This document shows positions 47,794 through 57,365 of a stretch of 64,000 nt of DNA, one piece after another (position 1 is the first letter of the stretch; each line of letters begins with the position of its first letter). A program made the position numbers and the translations under genes. The stretch is from [Borrelia] turdi (GTDB lineage Bacteria > Spirochaetota > Spirochaetia > Borreliales > Borreliaceae), in NCBI RefSeq assembly GCF_008828755.2, contig NZ_QBLM01000001.1:659340-723339 (forward strand), read 5' to 3'. The notes below the pieces were generated by a model. It had not been told where the DNA came from. It did not search any database and saw only the letters and a program-made list of their open reading frames with translations.

Positions 47794-48790
47794 AATTTAG
47801 TATTTTTTCTGGCAATGTTTCTATAGCTTTTAGCAATATTTCATGTTTTCTCAAGTTTTTTGGAAATGGTGCTGTTAAGTTTTGTCTAAATTTTTTAGCT
47901 CCTTCTTTGGAAAAGGTTATTCCCATAAGATGTTTAAATAATATATTTATTGACAAGTAATTTTCGCATTCTTTAATATATTCTACCATTTGCATCAATA
48001 TGTCTTTTCTTGTGGGAATTTTATCAGTTTCGTTTAGAAATTCTCTTGAGGCGTTTGCAATAAAGTATGGATTTTCAAACGCACTTCTTCCAATCATGAC
48101 AGAATCAACAACAGATAAGTGTTTTTTAATTTGTTCTGAGTTGCTGATTCCTCCGTTTGTCTCAATAAACAAATTTTTATTTTCTTTTTTTAGATTATAT
48201 ACAAATTCATGTCTTAATTTAGGGATATTTCTATTATTTTTAGGAGAAAATCCTTTTAATATTGCAACCCTTGCATGTACAATAAAATTTTTGATACCAA
48301 AATCCGAAATTATTTTGACAAATCTTTTTAGCTCAGAGTAACTTTCATTTCTGTAATCACTAGATAAAAGCCTTATACCCAGTCTATGTTTGATTGAAAT
48401 AGGCTTATTTGTATTTTCTTTCATTGTTTTTAAAATTTCACCTACTTGATTGGCATTGCCCATTAGACAAGCTCCACAATTTGCATTTTGGATTTTTAGA
48501 GATGGACATCCAACATTAAGGTTATATTCATCAAAATTGAAGTGTTTTTCAAGAATTTGAATGGCTTTAAGAGCATCATTTTTAGAGTTTGTTGCTATTT
48601 GAATTGCAATTGGAGATTCTAGGGGAGTTTGCTTTACAATTTTTTTTACATCTCCCATAATTATTGACTTTGCAGAAATCATTGGGGTGTATAATGCAAC
48701 TTTTTTTGATAAAAGTCTTATTAAATATCTGAAATGCTCGTCTGTAATGTTTACCATTGGAGCTATTGATATTTTTCGATTCATTAACAT
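47783..48790 (-). CDS. dus: tRNA-dihydrouridine synthase (DusA type)
   Basis: This is a 335-residue FMN-dependent TIM-barrel enzyme. It begins [17 protein letters not shown], has [19 protein letters not shown] with the catalytic Cys in the DusA-like context, then [25 protein letters not shown] and [14 protein letters not shown]. It reduces uridines in the tRNA D-loop. The HARxAxLxGLSPxxNR-like signature favours DusA over DusB. It starts with an ATG at 48790; a second ATG two codons later is equally usable. Confidence 0.92.
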   Translation of the reverse strand: MLMNRKISIAPMVNITDEHFRYLIRLLSKKVALYTPMISAKSIIMGDVKKIVKQTPLESPIAIQIATNSKNDALKAIQILEKHFNFDEYNLNVGCPSLKIQNANCGACLMGNANQVGEILKTMKENTNKPISIKHRLGIRLLSSDYRNESYSELKRFVKIISDFGIKNFIVHARVAILKGFSPKNNRNIPKLRHEFVYNLKKENKNLFIETNGGISNSEQIKKHLSVVDSVMIGRSAFENPYFIANASREFLNETDKIPTRKDILMQMVEYIKECENYLSINILFKHLMGITFSKEGAKKFRQNLTAPFPKNLRKHEILLKAIETLPEKILNSNS

Positions 48791-48860
48791 TACATAATAT
48801 GTTAGAATAAACGAGCTAATTTAACAATCATTTGTTCTTATATTTAGGAGGAATTGTTAT

Positions 48861-49103
48861 TTGGTTGGAATAAAAGATTTATTTTTTTTACTACTTTTTC
48901 TAGCATTGTCAATGATAATTTCTTATAGAATAAAAAACATTAGCACTAAGAATGGTAATTCTATTGAATTTAAGAGTATAGGCGGAATAGAAATCCTTTT
49001 AATATTTTTGATTTGGAATTTACAATATGATTTTAATAGTGATACGGCTAATGGCAGCATTAACATGAATAATTTAAATTTATATAAGACTAAAATTGCA
49101 TAA
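48861..49103 (+). CDS. Small single-pass membrane protein, unknown
   Basis: This 80-residue protein (BB0224-like) starts with TTG, 9 nt after AGGAGG. One hydrophobic segment (about residues 5-22) is followed by a short charged part, a second hydrophobic stretch (IEILLIFLIWNL) and an Asn-rich tail. No family is recognised. It begins a plus-strand run that includes the next small ORF, pgl, fliG1 and alaS. Confidence 0.65.
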   Translation: MVGIKDLFFLLLFLALSMIISYRIKNISTKNGNSIEFKSIGGIEILLIFLIWNLQYDFNSDTANGSINMNNLNLYKTKIA

Positions 49104-49173
49104 AAAATTGCATAAGATTAAAAACTTTTTTTATTAAATATGGATTTGATGAAGATCATATAAAATAGGATTT

Positions 49174-49527
49174 ATGAATTTAATGAGTGGCGTTATAAAA
49201 ATGCTTCATAGATACAGCGTGTATATTTCTTTGATTGTCAATACAATTGATTTTGAGAAAATGAAAGCAGTAGGGAAAAATATTGTTATTAAGCTTTATA
49301 ATCAACAGTTGTTAATTAGTAATAATGTAGGCTTAAGATATTTTTTTGATAAAATTAATGATATAAAGTCCGAAATGTTAAAAATTAAAAATGCAAATCA
49401 AGAATACTTTAAATTTTTTTCAGTTGATATAAGCTTTGACAACCAAAAGCTTTATCCTCAAAAAATTATTAAGGATTGTTGCAATTATTTTTTATTATTT
49501 AGATTAATATGTATTAAGGAAAATTAA
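49174..49527 (+). CDS. Small unknown protein
   Basis: This 117-residue protein (BB0223-like) is mixed alpha/beta and not recognised. It has no signal peptide or clear TM; two cysteines occur together near the C-terminus (KDCCNYFLLF). The stop codon is directly followed by the pgl ATG, so translation is coupled to 6-phosphogluconolactonase. An AGGA precedes the ATG closely; an alternative ATG lies three codons later. Confidence 0.65.
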   Translation: MNLMSGVIKMLHRYSVYISLIVNTIDFEKMKAVGKNIVIKLYNQQLLISNNVGLRYFFDKINDIKSEMLKIKNANQEYFKFFSVDISFDNQKLYPQKIIKDCCNYFLLFRLICIKEN

Positions 49528-50235
49528 ATGGAGTTTTTATATTCTGATGAAGAGAATTATTTAAAAAATAGATTTTTTGATTTTTTTGATATGAATATAG
49601 ATAAAGATAAATATACAAGCATTGGAATTTGTGGTGGTCGAAGCATAGTTACTTTTTTAAGTGTTTTTCTTAAACAAAATTTTTCTTTTAAAAGATCACA
49701 TTTTTTTTTAGTTGATGAACGGTGTGTTCCATTAAATAACAAAAATAGTAATTATAATCTTTTAAATAAAAATTTTTTTTCCAAAATGGTTGATAAAAAT
49801 TTAATAAGCATTTCTAAATTTCATGCTTTTATTTATAACGAAATAGATGAAACCACAGCTATTCATGACTATAATATTGAATTTAATTCAAGGTTTAATA
49901 TTTTTGATTTTATTTTAGTTTCTGCTGGTGAAGATGGCCACATCGCATCGCTTTTCCCTTCAAGAAAACTGTTGTTTTCAGATGTAGAAGGTTATCAGTA
50001 CGAGTACAATTCTCCCAAATTTCCCAGTAAAAGAATAAGTTTAACGCCAAAATCTTTATTTAATGCAAAAGCTATTGTTTTGTTATTTATGGGTGTTGAT
50101 AAAAAGCGAGCTTTAGAAAATTTTTTAGGTTTTAATAGTTCTATCAATGAATGTCCAGCTAGACTTCTTAAAGAGCATCCCAATTTATTGGTTCTTACAA
50201 ACATTAAAAGAGATGAAGGTTATGCAGGATCCTAG
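49528..50235 (+). CDS. pgl: 6-phosphogluconolactonase
   Basis: This 235-residue enzyme hydrolyses 6-phosphogluconolactone in the oxidative pentose-phosphate pathway, supporting NADPH supply. The family motifs are SIGICGGRSIVTFL, HFFLVDERCVPLNNKNSNYN and LVSAGEDGHIASLFPS, followed by RISLTPKSLFNAKAIVLLF. It belongs to the NagB/SugAR fold. The gene starts right after the upstream stop and overlaps the fliG1 start by 14 bp. Confidence 0.95.
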   Translation: MEFLYSDEENYLKNRFFDFFDMNIDKDKYTSIGICGGRSIVTFLSVFLKQNFSFKRSHFFLVDERCVPLNNKNSNYNLLNKNFFSKMVDKNLISISKFHAFIYNEIDETTAIHDYNIEFNSRFNIFDFILVSAGEDGHIASLFPSRKLLFSDVEGYQYEYNSPKFPSKRISLTPKSLFNAKAIVLLFMGVDKKRALENFLGFNSSINECPARLLKEHPNLLVLTNIKRDEGYAGS

Positions 50236-51439
50236 GCTTTCTAAGTATAAAAATACTAAAAATTTAAGCAAAAAAACTGTTGAAGAAATTGATACTTTGA
50301 GTTTAAATAAAAACTTTTCTGATTCAGAAATTCAAGGTTCTATGCTTAGATCTTGGATAAGCCTTATTAAGGGTAATAAAAACAAAGCATCTATTGAGTC
50401 TAAATCCAATAATATTAATGATTTAAAGCCAGGATTTATTCGCAAAGAGAGTAAGGTTACAAAGATTGCAAAATATTTTTTGGCTATTGGGCTTGAAAAA
50501 TCTGCAAAGATTATGTCTGAGCTTGATGATTCGGATATAATCTTAATTACCAGAGAAATTTCAAAGATTAGCTATATTTCTCCAGAAGAAAAAGATCATA
50601 TTATTAAAGAATTTGAAGAGTTGCTAAGAAATGAAAAAAGGTATGTTAAGGTTGATGATAACTTTGCTTATGAATTATTGAATAAAACGTTAGGAAAATC
50701 TAAAGCAAAATCAATTTATAAAAAAGTTACTGGTAATGATATTTTTATTCCTTTTGATTATTTATCTCAAATCGAACATGAACAACTTTGGGCATTAATT
50801 AAAGATGAGAATATTAAAACGCTTGTCATATTATATAATTATTTAAATAAAGATCAAAAAAAGTATGTTTTTTCAATGCTAGAAGAAGAAGATAGAAGAG
50901 AATTTATAAAAGATCTTGCCAAACCAAGGCAATTGAGTATGGAGACAATAGAGGCAATTTCAAATAAACTTAAGGATAGATTTAGAATGCAAGGGACTCT
51001 TAAGACAGATAAACTTGATGGATCTAAAATACTTGTTGATATTTTAAGCTATATGGATTCTAATGAAGAGAAAAATTTGCTTAATAAAATTAATATGAAG
51101 GATTTAAATCCTGTTGTGGACAGTGAAATTCGAGAAAAAATATTCGATATTAATGTAATATTGAGAATCATGGATAATGACTTGCATAATATTTTAAGAG
51201 AGTTTACAGATAAAGAGATTGCAATTATTATTAAAGATAAAACTGATGAGGTTAGAGATAAAATGCTTTCAAATGTTTCAAAAAGGCGTAAAGAAATTAT
51301 TTTAGATGAAGAAGCTTTTTTGGGGAAAATAAGTAAAAAAAATTTAAAAGCCATGACACTATTTTTTATTAATTATATTAAAAATTTAACTTTAAAAGGC
51401 GATTTAGTAATATATAGAAAAAATGAGGAATTTATTTAA
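50222..51439 (+). CDS. fliG1: Flagellar motor switch protein FliG1
   Basis: This 405-residue FliG-family protein (BB0221-like) has the middle domain (YFLAIGLEKSAKIMSELDDS) and the C-terminal helical domains (ILVDILSYMDSNEEKNLLNK, DDLHNIL-type). The N-terminal about 75 residues are a charged extension not seen in standard FliG. The C-terminal charged torque helix is weakly conserved, in line with it being the second FliG of spirochaetes; reports place FliG1 at one cell pole and as needed for infection. The start is uncertain: 50213 and 50222 are both ATG; the frame is open to 50147. Confidence 0.88.
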   Translation: MQDPRLSKYKNTKNLSKKTVEEIDTLSLNKNFSDSEIQGSMLRSWISLIKGNKNKASIESKSNNINDLKPGFIRKESKVTKIAKYFLAIGLEKSAKIMSELDDSDIILITREISKISYISPEEKDHIIKEFEELLRNEKRYVKVDDNFAYELLNKTLGKSKAKSIYKKVTGNDIFIPFDYLSQIEHEQLWALIKDENIKTLVILYNYLNKDQKKYVFSMLEEEDRREFIKDLAKPRQLSMETIEAISNKLKDRFRMQGTLKTDKLDGSKILVDILSYMDSNEEKNLLNKINMKDLNPVVDSEIREKIFDINVILRIMDNDLHNILREFTDKEIAIIIKDKTDEVRDKMLSNVSKRRKEIILDEEAFLGKISKKNLKAMTLFFINYIKNLTLKGDLVIYRKNEEFI

Positions 51440-53223
51440 TGACACTTAATAAGTTGCGTAAAAAATATATTGATTTTTTTAAATCAAAAAAACATTTTGA
51501 AATAATGGGTAAATCATTGGTTCCTGAAAATGATCCTACAGTTCTTTTCAATACAGCTGGCATGCAGCCCCTTATTCCTTATCTTCTTGGAGAAGCACAT
51601 CCATCAGGAGACATGCTTGTTAATGTGCAAAAATGTTTAAGAACAGGAGACATTGATGAGGTTGGAGATTTAAGTCATTTAACTTTTTTTGAAATGCTTG
51701 GAAATTGGTCTCTTGGAGCTTATTTTAAAGAATATTCTGTAAAATGTAGTTTTGAATTTTTGACTTCTTCTGATTATTTAAATATTCCAAAAGATAGTCT
51801 TTATGTGAGTGTCTTTGAAGGCGATCAAGAAATTCCTCGTGATACAGAGACGGCTAGGGTTTGGGAAAGCTTAGGCATTCCCAAAGATAGAATATATTAT
51901 CTTTCTAGAGAGCATAATTTTTGGGGGCCTGTTGGATCTAAAGGACCTTGTGGACCAGATACTGAAATATATGTAGATACTGGAAAGGTTAAGTGCTCTT
52001 TTGATTGCAATATTACGTGTTCTTGTGGCAAGTATTTTGAAATTTGGAATAATGTTTTTATGCAATACAATAAAGATGAAAATGGTAATTACATAGAATT
52101 GGATCGAAAATGTGTCGATACGGGAATGGGGCTTGAGAGAACAATTGCTTTTTTGCAGGGTAAATCTTCAGTTTATGAGACAGATGCATTTATACCTATA
52201 ATAAAGAGAATAGAATTTATTTCTGGTAAAGTTTATGGACAAAAAGAAGACGATGATAGATACATTAGAATAATTTCTGATCATGTTAAAGCTGCTTGCT
52301 TTATTCTTGCTGATAGTTCTGTTGTTTTTCCCTCCAATTTGGGTCAAGGGTATGTTCTAAGAAGACTAATAAGGCGGTCGGTTAGATATGCAAAGAAGCT
52401 TGGAATAAAATCCCATTTTTTAGCTGATCTTGTTGATTCTGTAGAGACTATTTATAAATCTTTTTATAATGAGTTAACAGAAAAGAAAAATTTTATCAAA
52501 AAAGAATTGAGCACAGAAGAAAAAAAGTTTTTTAAAACTTTATTTCAAGGTGAGCAAGAATTTATTAAAATAACACGAAATTTACCCTATAAAACTATTC
52601 CTGGTGATATTGCTTTTAAACTTTATGATACTTATGGTTTTCCATATGAATTAACAGAAGAGCTTGCTTTTGAATATGGCTTTAATATTGATAAGTTGGG
52701 TTTTGATGAATTTTTTAAAAAGCATCAAAAGATTTCAAAGAAAGGGGGTGACAAAGTTTTTAAAGGAGGGCTTGCTGATTATACTTATGAGACCACCAAG
52801 CTGCATACAGCAACTCATTTGCTTCATAAGGCACTTCAATTAGTACTAGGTGATCATGTTAGGCAAAAAGGAAGTAATATTACTGCTGAGCGATTAAGGT
52901 TTGATTTTGTTCATTCTAAAAAGATGACAGATGATGAGATAAAAAAAGTTGAAGAGATTGTTAATTCACAGATAAAGAATTCTTTATCTGTGAAAAAATC
53001 TATAATGGAATTAAGTGAGGCTCAAGAAAAAGGAGCCATGGCTCTTTTTGGAGAAAAATATGATAATTTGGTTAGTGTTTACGAGATAGATGGATTTTCA
53101 CTTGAAGTTTGTGGAGGCCCTCATGTTGAGAATACCAATGAACTTGGTACTTTTAAAATACAAAAAGAACAATCCTCATCTTCGGGTGTAAGAAGAATAA
53201 AAGCTATTTTGGTTGATGAGTAA
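51439..53223 (+). CDS. alaS: Alanyl-tRNA synthetase lacking the C-Ala domain
   Basis: The 594-residue protein has the class II catalytic core (NTAGMQPLIPYLLGEAHPSG, LTFFEMLGNWSLGAYFK, DTGMGLERTIAFLQG), the tRNA-binding domain and the editing domain with both zinc sites HTATHLLHKAL and LEVCGGPHV. It ends right after the editing domain (SSSGVRRIKAIL). Bacterial AlaRS normally continues for about 280 more residues with a coiled coil and C-Ala domain. This short form is characteristic of Borrelia as I recall, and not a recent break: the next gene starts 42 bp later with its own AGGAGG. It starts one base into the fliG1 stop. Confidence 0.95.
   Translation: MTLNKLRKKYIDFFKSKKHFEIMGKSLVPENDPTVLFNTAGMQPLIPYLLGEAHPSGDMLVNVQKCLRTGDIDEVGDLSHLTFFEMLGNWSLGAYFKEYSVKCSFEFLTSSDYLNIPKDSLYVSVFEGDQEIPRDTETARVWESLGIPKDRIYYLSREHNFWGPVGSKGPCGPDTEIYVDTGKVKCSFDCNITCSCGKYFEIWNNVFMQYNKDENGNYIELDRKCVDTGMGLERTIAFLQGKSSVYETDAFIPIIKRIEFISGKVYGQKEDDDRYIRIISDHVKAACFILADSSVVFPSNLGQGYVLRRLIRRSVRYAKKLGIKSHFLADLVDSVETIYKSFYNELTEKKNFIKKELSTEEKKFFKTLFQGEQEFIKITRNLPYKTIPGDIAFKLYDTYGFPYELTEELAFEYGFNIDKLGFDEFFKKHQKISKKGGDKVFKGGLADYTYETTKLHTATHLLHKALQLVLGDHVRQKGSNITAERLRFDFVHSKKMTDDEIKKVEEIVNSQIKNSLSVKKSIMELSEAQEKGAMALFGEKYDNLVSVYEIDGFSLEVCGGPHVENTNELGTFKIQKEQSSSSGVRRIKAILVDE
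52965..52994. repeat. Perfect 30-bp palindrome inside alaS
   Basis: Positions 52965-52979 and 52980-52994 are exact reverse complements without spacer, centred on GAATTC. It lies in the editing-domain part of alaS and encodes NSQIKNSLSVKK. It could extrude as a cruciform or fold in mRNA. Confidence 0.75.
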
Positions 53224-53265
53224 ATTTTTTTATTATTTATTGATTTTATTTTAATAGGAGGTTTT

Positions 53266-54087
53266 ATGACAAAATCAATTTTGGATTATTTATTGACTTT
53301 ACATCCTGTATTATTAGGACTTTTAGGCTCTACTTTTACTTGGTTTACCACAGCTTTTGGAGCAGCAGCGGTTTTTTTCTTTAGAAAGGTAGATAATAAA
53401 ATAATGGACGCTATGCTTGGTTTCTCAGCAGGTATTATGATAGCGGCTAGTTTTTTTTCACTTATTCAGCCTGCTATAGAAAGAGCTGAGGAGCTTGGAT
53501 ACATTACTTGGGTACCGGCTGTTTTTGGATTTCTTGTTGGAGCATTTTTTATATATATTGTAGATGTATTTGTTCCAGATCTTGATAAACTTACTTTTAT
53601 TGATGAAGATTTAACTAAACACGGGAAAAAAGATTTTTTACTCTTTACCGCTGTTACTTTACACAATTTCCCAGAAGGATTGGCTGTTGGAGTTGCTTTT
53701 GGAGCCTTGGCTTCTAATCCGGATATTCAAACTTTAGTTGGAGCTATGCTTCTTACGCTTGGTATTGGCATTCAAAATATTCCTGAAGGAGCAGCTATTT
53801 CTTTACCCTTAAGAAGAGGTGATGTTGCTTTGGCAAAATGCTTTAATTATGGCCAAATGTCAGGATTAGTAGAAATTGTAGGTGGTCTTATGGGGGCTTA
53901 TGCAGTTTATTCTTTTACTCGAATTTTACCTTTTGCTTTAGCTTTCTCAGCAGGAGCTATGATTTATGTGTCTATTGAACAATTAATACCTGAAGCTAAG
54001 AGAAAAGACATTGATAATAAAGTGCCAAGTATATTTGGTGTTATTGGTTTTACATTAATGATGTTTCTTGATGTTTCATTAGGTTAA
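53266..54087 (+). CDS. bmtA: ZIP-family metal transporter BmtA (GufA type)
   Basis: The 273-residue protein has about eight membrane segments. TM4 and TM5 have the ZIP metal-binding motifs VTLHNFPEGLAVGVAFG and IGIQNIPEGAAISLPL. An acidic loop lies between TM3 and TM4. In B. burgdorferi the orthologue (BB0219, BmtA) is known as a manganese importer needed for infection; Borrelia relies on manganese in place of iron. AGGAGG precedes the ATG. It converges on pstB with a 2-bp gap. Confidence 0.93.
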   Translation: MTKSILDYLLTLHPVLLGLLGSTFTWFTTAFGAAAVFFFRKVDNKIMDAMLGFSAGIMIAASFFSLIQPAIERAEELGYITWVPAVFGFLVGAFFIYIVDVFVPDLDKLTFIDEDLTKHGKKDFLLFTAVTLHNFPEGLAVGVAFGALASNPDIQTLVGAMLLTLGIGIQNIPEGAAISLPLRRGDVALAKCFNYGQMSGLVEIVGGLMGAYAVYSFTRILPFALAFSAGAMIYVSIEQLIPEAKRKDIDNKVPSIFGVIGFTLMMFLDVSLG

Positions 54088-54089
54088 AG

Positions 54090-54872
54090 TTAGCCAAATT
54101 TTCCACTGATATATTCTTCAGTTTTAGGATTTTTAGGATTAAAGAATAGTTCATCAGTTGGGCTTTCTTCTTCAATGCATCCATTAAGGAAAAATGCGGT
54201 TCTATCAGATATTCTTCCGGCTTGTTGCATGTTATGAGTTACAATAATTATTGTGTAACTTTCTTTTAAGTTTATTATTAGTTCTTCAATTTTGCCTGTT
54301 GATATTGGATCGAGTGCAGAGGTAGGTTCATCCATTAGTATTACATTTGGTTCTATTGCAAGAGTTCTTGCAATGCAGAGTCTTTGTTGTTGCCCTCCTG
54401 ACAAACTTAAGGCATTTGTATTAAGTTTGTCTTTGACCTCGTCCCAGAGTGCAGATTTTTTTAGTGATTGTTCTACTATTTCATCTAGTTTTTTTTTGTC
54501 TTTTGTCCCGTGAATTTTTGGGCCATAGCTTATATTGTCGTAGATAGACATTAAAAATGGGTTAGGAGTTTGGAACACCATTCCTATTTTTCTTCTAAGT
54601 TCTAGGATATCAAAATTATTTGAATAAATGTTTTTCCCTTCATATATTACATTGCCTTCTATTTTAATGCCTTCTACAAGGTCATTCATTCTGTTGAGAG
54701 TTCTTAAGAATGTTGATTTGCCGCAGCCAGATGGACCTATTAAAGCAGTAATACTATTTTTTAGTATTTTAATATTTATTTCGTTTAAAGCCTTAAATTC
54801 TGTATAAAATAGATTTAGGTTTTCTGTTTTTATTATAATTTCATTTTTAGGGTTATCTTTTTCTTTTACCAC
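54090..54872 (-). CDS. pstB: Phosphate ABC transporter ATPase
   Basis: This is a 260-residue ABC ATPase. Walker A is [20 protein letters not shown] (the RTLNRMND tail is typical of PstB), the Q-loop is [10 protein letters not shown], the signature is [16 protein letters not shown], and Walker B is [13 protein letters not shown] with a downstream H-loop VTHNM. It powers phosphate import with PstA, PstC and PstS. It follows pstA directly. No phoU gene lies next to it, unlike in many bacteria. Confidence 0.97.
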   Translation of the reverse strand: MVKEKDNPKNEIIIKTENLNLFYTEFKALNEINIKILKNSITALIGPSGCGKSTFLRTLNRMNDLVEGIKIEGNVIYEGKNIYSNNFDILELRRKIGMVFQTPNPFLMSIYDNISYGPKIHGTKDKKKLDEIVEQSLKKSALWDEVKDKLNTNALSLSGGQQQRLCIARTLAIEPNVILMDEPTSALDPISTGKIEELIINLKESYTIIIVTHNMQQAGRISDRTAFFLNGCIEEESPTDELFFNPKNPKTEEYISGKFG

Positions 54873-56417
54873 TTATTTAATCCTATATAGTTTGTTTATT
54901 AAAAATTTAGATGTTAAATTTATTATGAGTATCATTATTACAAGTATTGAAGCTGTTCCAAATCCTTTGTCCAGGTGTCCTTCTTGAAATAACATTAATA
55001 GGTGTACAGTTAATGTTCTTGATGGTTCATTTAAATTTGTTGCAAGTCCCAAGTTTGTTCCCATTGTAAAAAGCAATACAGCTGTTTCTCCTAAAGCTCT
55101 TCCTATTGCAAGAACTATTCCTGTTAGTATTCCAGGAATAGCTGTTGGAACCATAATTTTAATTATAGTTTCTGTTTTGTTTGCTCCTAAGGCGAATGAT
55201 GCATACTTGTATGATTTTGGTATTGTTTTAAATGTTTCTTCGGTTGTTTTAACAATCATTGGTAATATCATTAGGGAGCTTGTTATTGCTCCTGAGAGTA
55301 TTCCCATTCCAAAAATTGGTACAAAAAATATCAGTCCGAAAAGTCCAAAAATTATTGCAGGAATTGAAGACAGGATGTCAACACTCATAGATAGTATTTT
55401 GTAAAATATCTTGTTAGAAGTATATTCGGCAAGCATTATGCCAGTTCCTATTCCAATGCATATTGAAATAGCAGTTGTTAATAATATTACATAAAAAGTA
55501 TTTAAGATTAAGTAAGAAATTCCACCATATGCACCAGAATCTCTTGGAATAGATAATATGAAATTTAAATTTAAAGGGCTGCTTTTATCAAAGTAATGCA
55601 TTTTGATAAAGGGTGCTTTAGTATTTTGAAAATAATGCCAAGGTACAATTGCTAGTGCTCCTTCTGTTTGTTCTATAGTTTGTATTATTTTTTCTTCTTG
55701 ATCAAGATATTTTATTATTTTTAATTTAATATCCTTTGCTATTAAATTAATCCATTTTTCTTTACCCTTAATAAGTTTTTCAACCTCATCAACACCTAGC
55801 GTATTGATTATTTCATTTTCATTTTTTGTTAAAGTTTTTTTACTTATTAAGATAGACATAGTTTTTATTTTTAAAGCTTTAATATTGGGATATAACTTAA
55901 AATCTAGGGATTCGAATTCTTCTTTTGTTAAATAACTTATAGAGCCTATTGTGCTGTTTATGGTTTGAAGTATTTTTTTAGTAGATGATTCGATTTTTAC
56001 GTATCTTTTATTAAATATATTGTTTTTGATTAGTGTTCTTAGAATAGCTTTGCTAGATATGCTATCAAGTGAATTGGCAATAGGTATAATATCAATTCCT
56101 TGATCTGAAATGCTTCCCCAGTGCGAAATTTTATTATTATATATGTTATAAATGTCTTCTATTGAGATTTTATTTATATTGATATTTTTATTAACAATAA
56201 AAGCAATTTGCATTTCTTTGTTTTCTTCTGTTTTGAATGGTACAAAGTGTTGAGCTTTGCTTAAAAATAAAGTTTGTTTTTTTTTAAAATAAAACAAAGA
56301 GTTATACAATATATATGCGATGATAAAAATCAATAGAGCTGTTAAAAAATATGCAATAGAATTGATTATAAAGAAATAAAACTTGTTGATTAGTTTGTTT
56401 ATTTGAGTTTTGGTCAC
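54873..56417 (-). CDS. pstA: Phosphate ABC transporter permease PstA with a substrate-binding-like insertion
   Basis: At 514 residues this protein is about 220 longer than usual PstA. TM1 (about 17-42) is followed by an extra periplasmic part (about 50-290), then five TMs. The EAA-type loop ASFALGANKTETIIKIMVP followed by LAIGRALGETA identifies PstA. The insertion resembles PstS: SIEDIYNIYNNKISHWGSI and INSTIGSISYLTKEEF mirror the PstS segments for ILNGKIQNW and HSIGYIGLG, but the phosphate-binding RDSSSGS of PstS is replaced by ANSLDSISS. The start overlaps the pstC stop by 4 bp. Confidence 0.93.
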   Translation of the reverse strand: MTKTQINKLINKFYFFIINSIAYFLTALLIFIIAYILYNSLFYFKKKQTLFLSKAQHFVPFKTEENKEMQIAFIVNKNININKISIEDIYNIYNNKISHWGSISDQGIDIIPIANSLDSISSKAILRTLIKNNIFNKRYVKIESSTKKILQTINSTIGSISYLTKEEFESLDFKLYPNIKALKIKTMSILISKKTLTKNENEIINTLGVDEVEKLIKGKEKWINLIAKDIKLKIIKYLDQEEKIIQTIEQTEGALAIVPWHYFQNTKAPFIKMHYFDKSSPLNLNFILSIPRDSGAYGGISYLILNTFYVILLTTAISICIGIGTGIMLAEYTSNKIFYKILSMSVDILSSIPAIIFGLFGLIFFVPIFGMGILSGAITSSLMILPMIVKTTEETFKTIPKSYKYASFALGANKTETIIKIMVPTAIPGILTGIVLAIGRALGETAVLLFTMGTNLGLATNLNEPSRTLTVHLLMLFQEGHLDKGFGTASILVIMILIINLTSKFLINKLYRIK

Positions 56418-57322
56418 TTTTTCTTTAACCCTTTATTTGAAGATAGTATAAAATTTTTGAGTAAATTTGTAATTATTGAAAATAGCAACAATACTAGAGC
56501 TGTAGAAAAGAGAGCTTCTCTGTGGGTGCCTGAAGCGTATCCCATGTCCATAGCAATATTTACGGTTAGCGTTCTAATAGGAGAAAATATATTTTTTATA
56601 AAAAGAGGAGAGCCTCCTCCAACCATTAATACTGCTACTGTTTCCCCAATAGCTCTTCCTATTGCCAATATTGTTCCTGCTAAAATGCCTCGACTAGCTG
56701 ATGGTATTATTATTTTATATATTGTTTGCCAGTCTGTTGCTGCTAATGCAAGAGATGCAAATTTATATGATTTAGGAACAGCTTTAAGTGATGAATAGCA
56801 AACGCTAATTATTGTGGGAATTATCATTATGCTTAATATGAGTGATGAGCTTATTAAATTGTATCCCAAATTGTCTTCTCTTTGAAAAATGTTTTTTATT
56901 AAAGCAGCAATAAATGTGCTTCCAAAAAATCCGTAAACTACACTAGGGATTCCCGCCAAAAGCTCTATTATTGTTTGTAAAAATTGTTGATAAAATCCTT
57001 TTGCTTTTTCAAGTAAATATATTGCAAATCCTAATCCAATTGGTAAAGCGATTAAAATAGAAAAAAGTGTAGTTAAAAAGGAGTTAATAATGAATGATAA
57101 GATACCATAAGATTTTTGTAGATTATTAGTAGGATCCCAATTTGTGCTAAATAAAAAGTTTAAAATTTTAATTTTATTATTAATAAATGGTGTTATTCCG
57201 GTTTTTAATATAAATGCACCTAAAAACATTATTGATAGGGAGCTTATTATTGCGGATATAAGAATAAAAGATTTGAAAATAATTCCAATTATCTTTCTTT
57301 TTGTCTTTAAGCTTAGATGCAT
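56414..57322 (-). CDS. pstC: Phosphate ABC transporter permease PstC
   Basis: The 302-residue membrane protein has six TMs. The PstC-type motifs are ELLAGIPSVVYGFFG and the EAA loop SLALAATDWQTIYKIIIPSA followed by LAIGRAIGETVAVLMVGG. It forms the membrane channel with PstA. Unlike PstA here it has normal length. It lies about 90 bp after pstS, with a long inverted repeat between them, and overlaps pstA by 4 bp. Confidence 0.95.
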   Translation of the reverse strand: MHLSLKTKRKIIGIIFKSFILISAIISSLSIMFLGAFILKTGITPFINNKIKILNFLFSTNWDPTNNLQKSYGILSFIINSFLTTLFSILIALPIGLGFAIYLLEKAKGFYQQFLQTIIELLAGIPSVVYGFFGSTFIAALIKNIFQREDNLGYNLISSSLILSIMIIPTIISVCYSSLKAVPKSYKFASLALAATDWQTIYKIIIPSASRGILAGTILAIGRAIGETVAVLMVGGGSPLFIKNIFSPIRTLTVNIAMDMGYASGTHREALFSTALVLLLFSIITNLLKNFILSSNKGLKKK

Positions 57323-57365
57323 TTTTTAAAAGAATCCCTTAAAGCTCATTTCAATGCTCAATTGT

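Noticed and set aside
51439..53223. alaS as a broken pseudogene because of its short length
   Set aside because: Catalytic and editing motifs are complete, the frame ends cleanly, no C-Ala remnant follows, and short AlaRS is characteristic of Borrelia.
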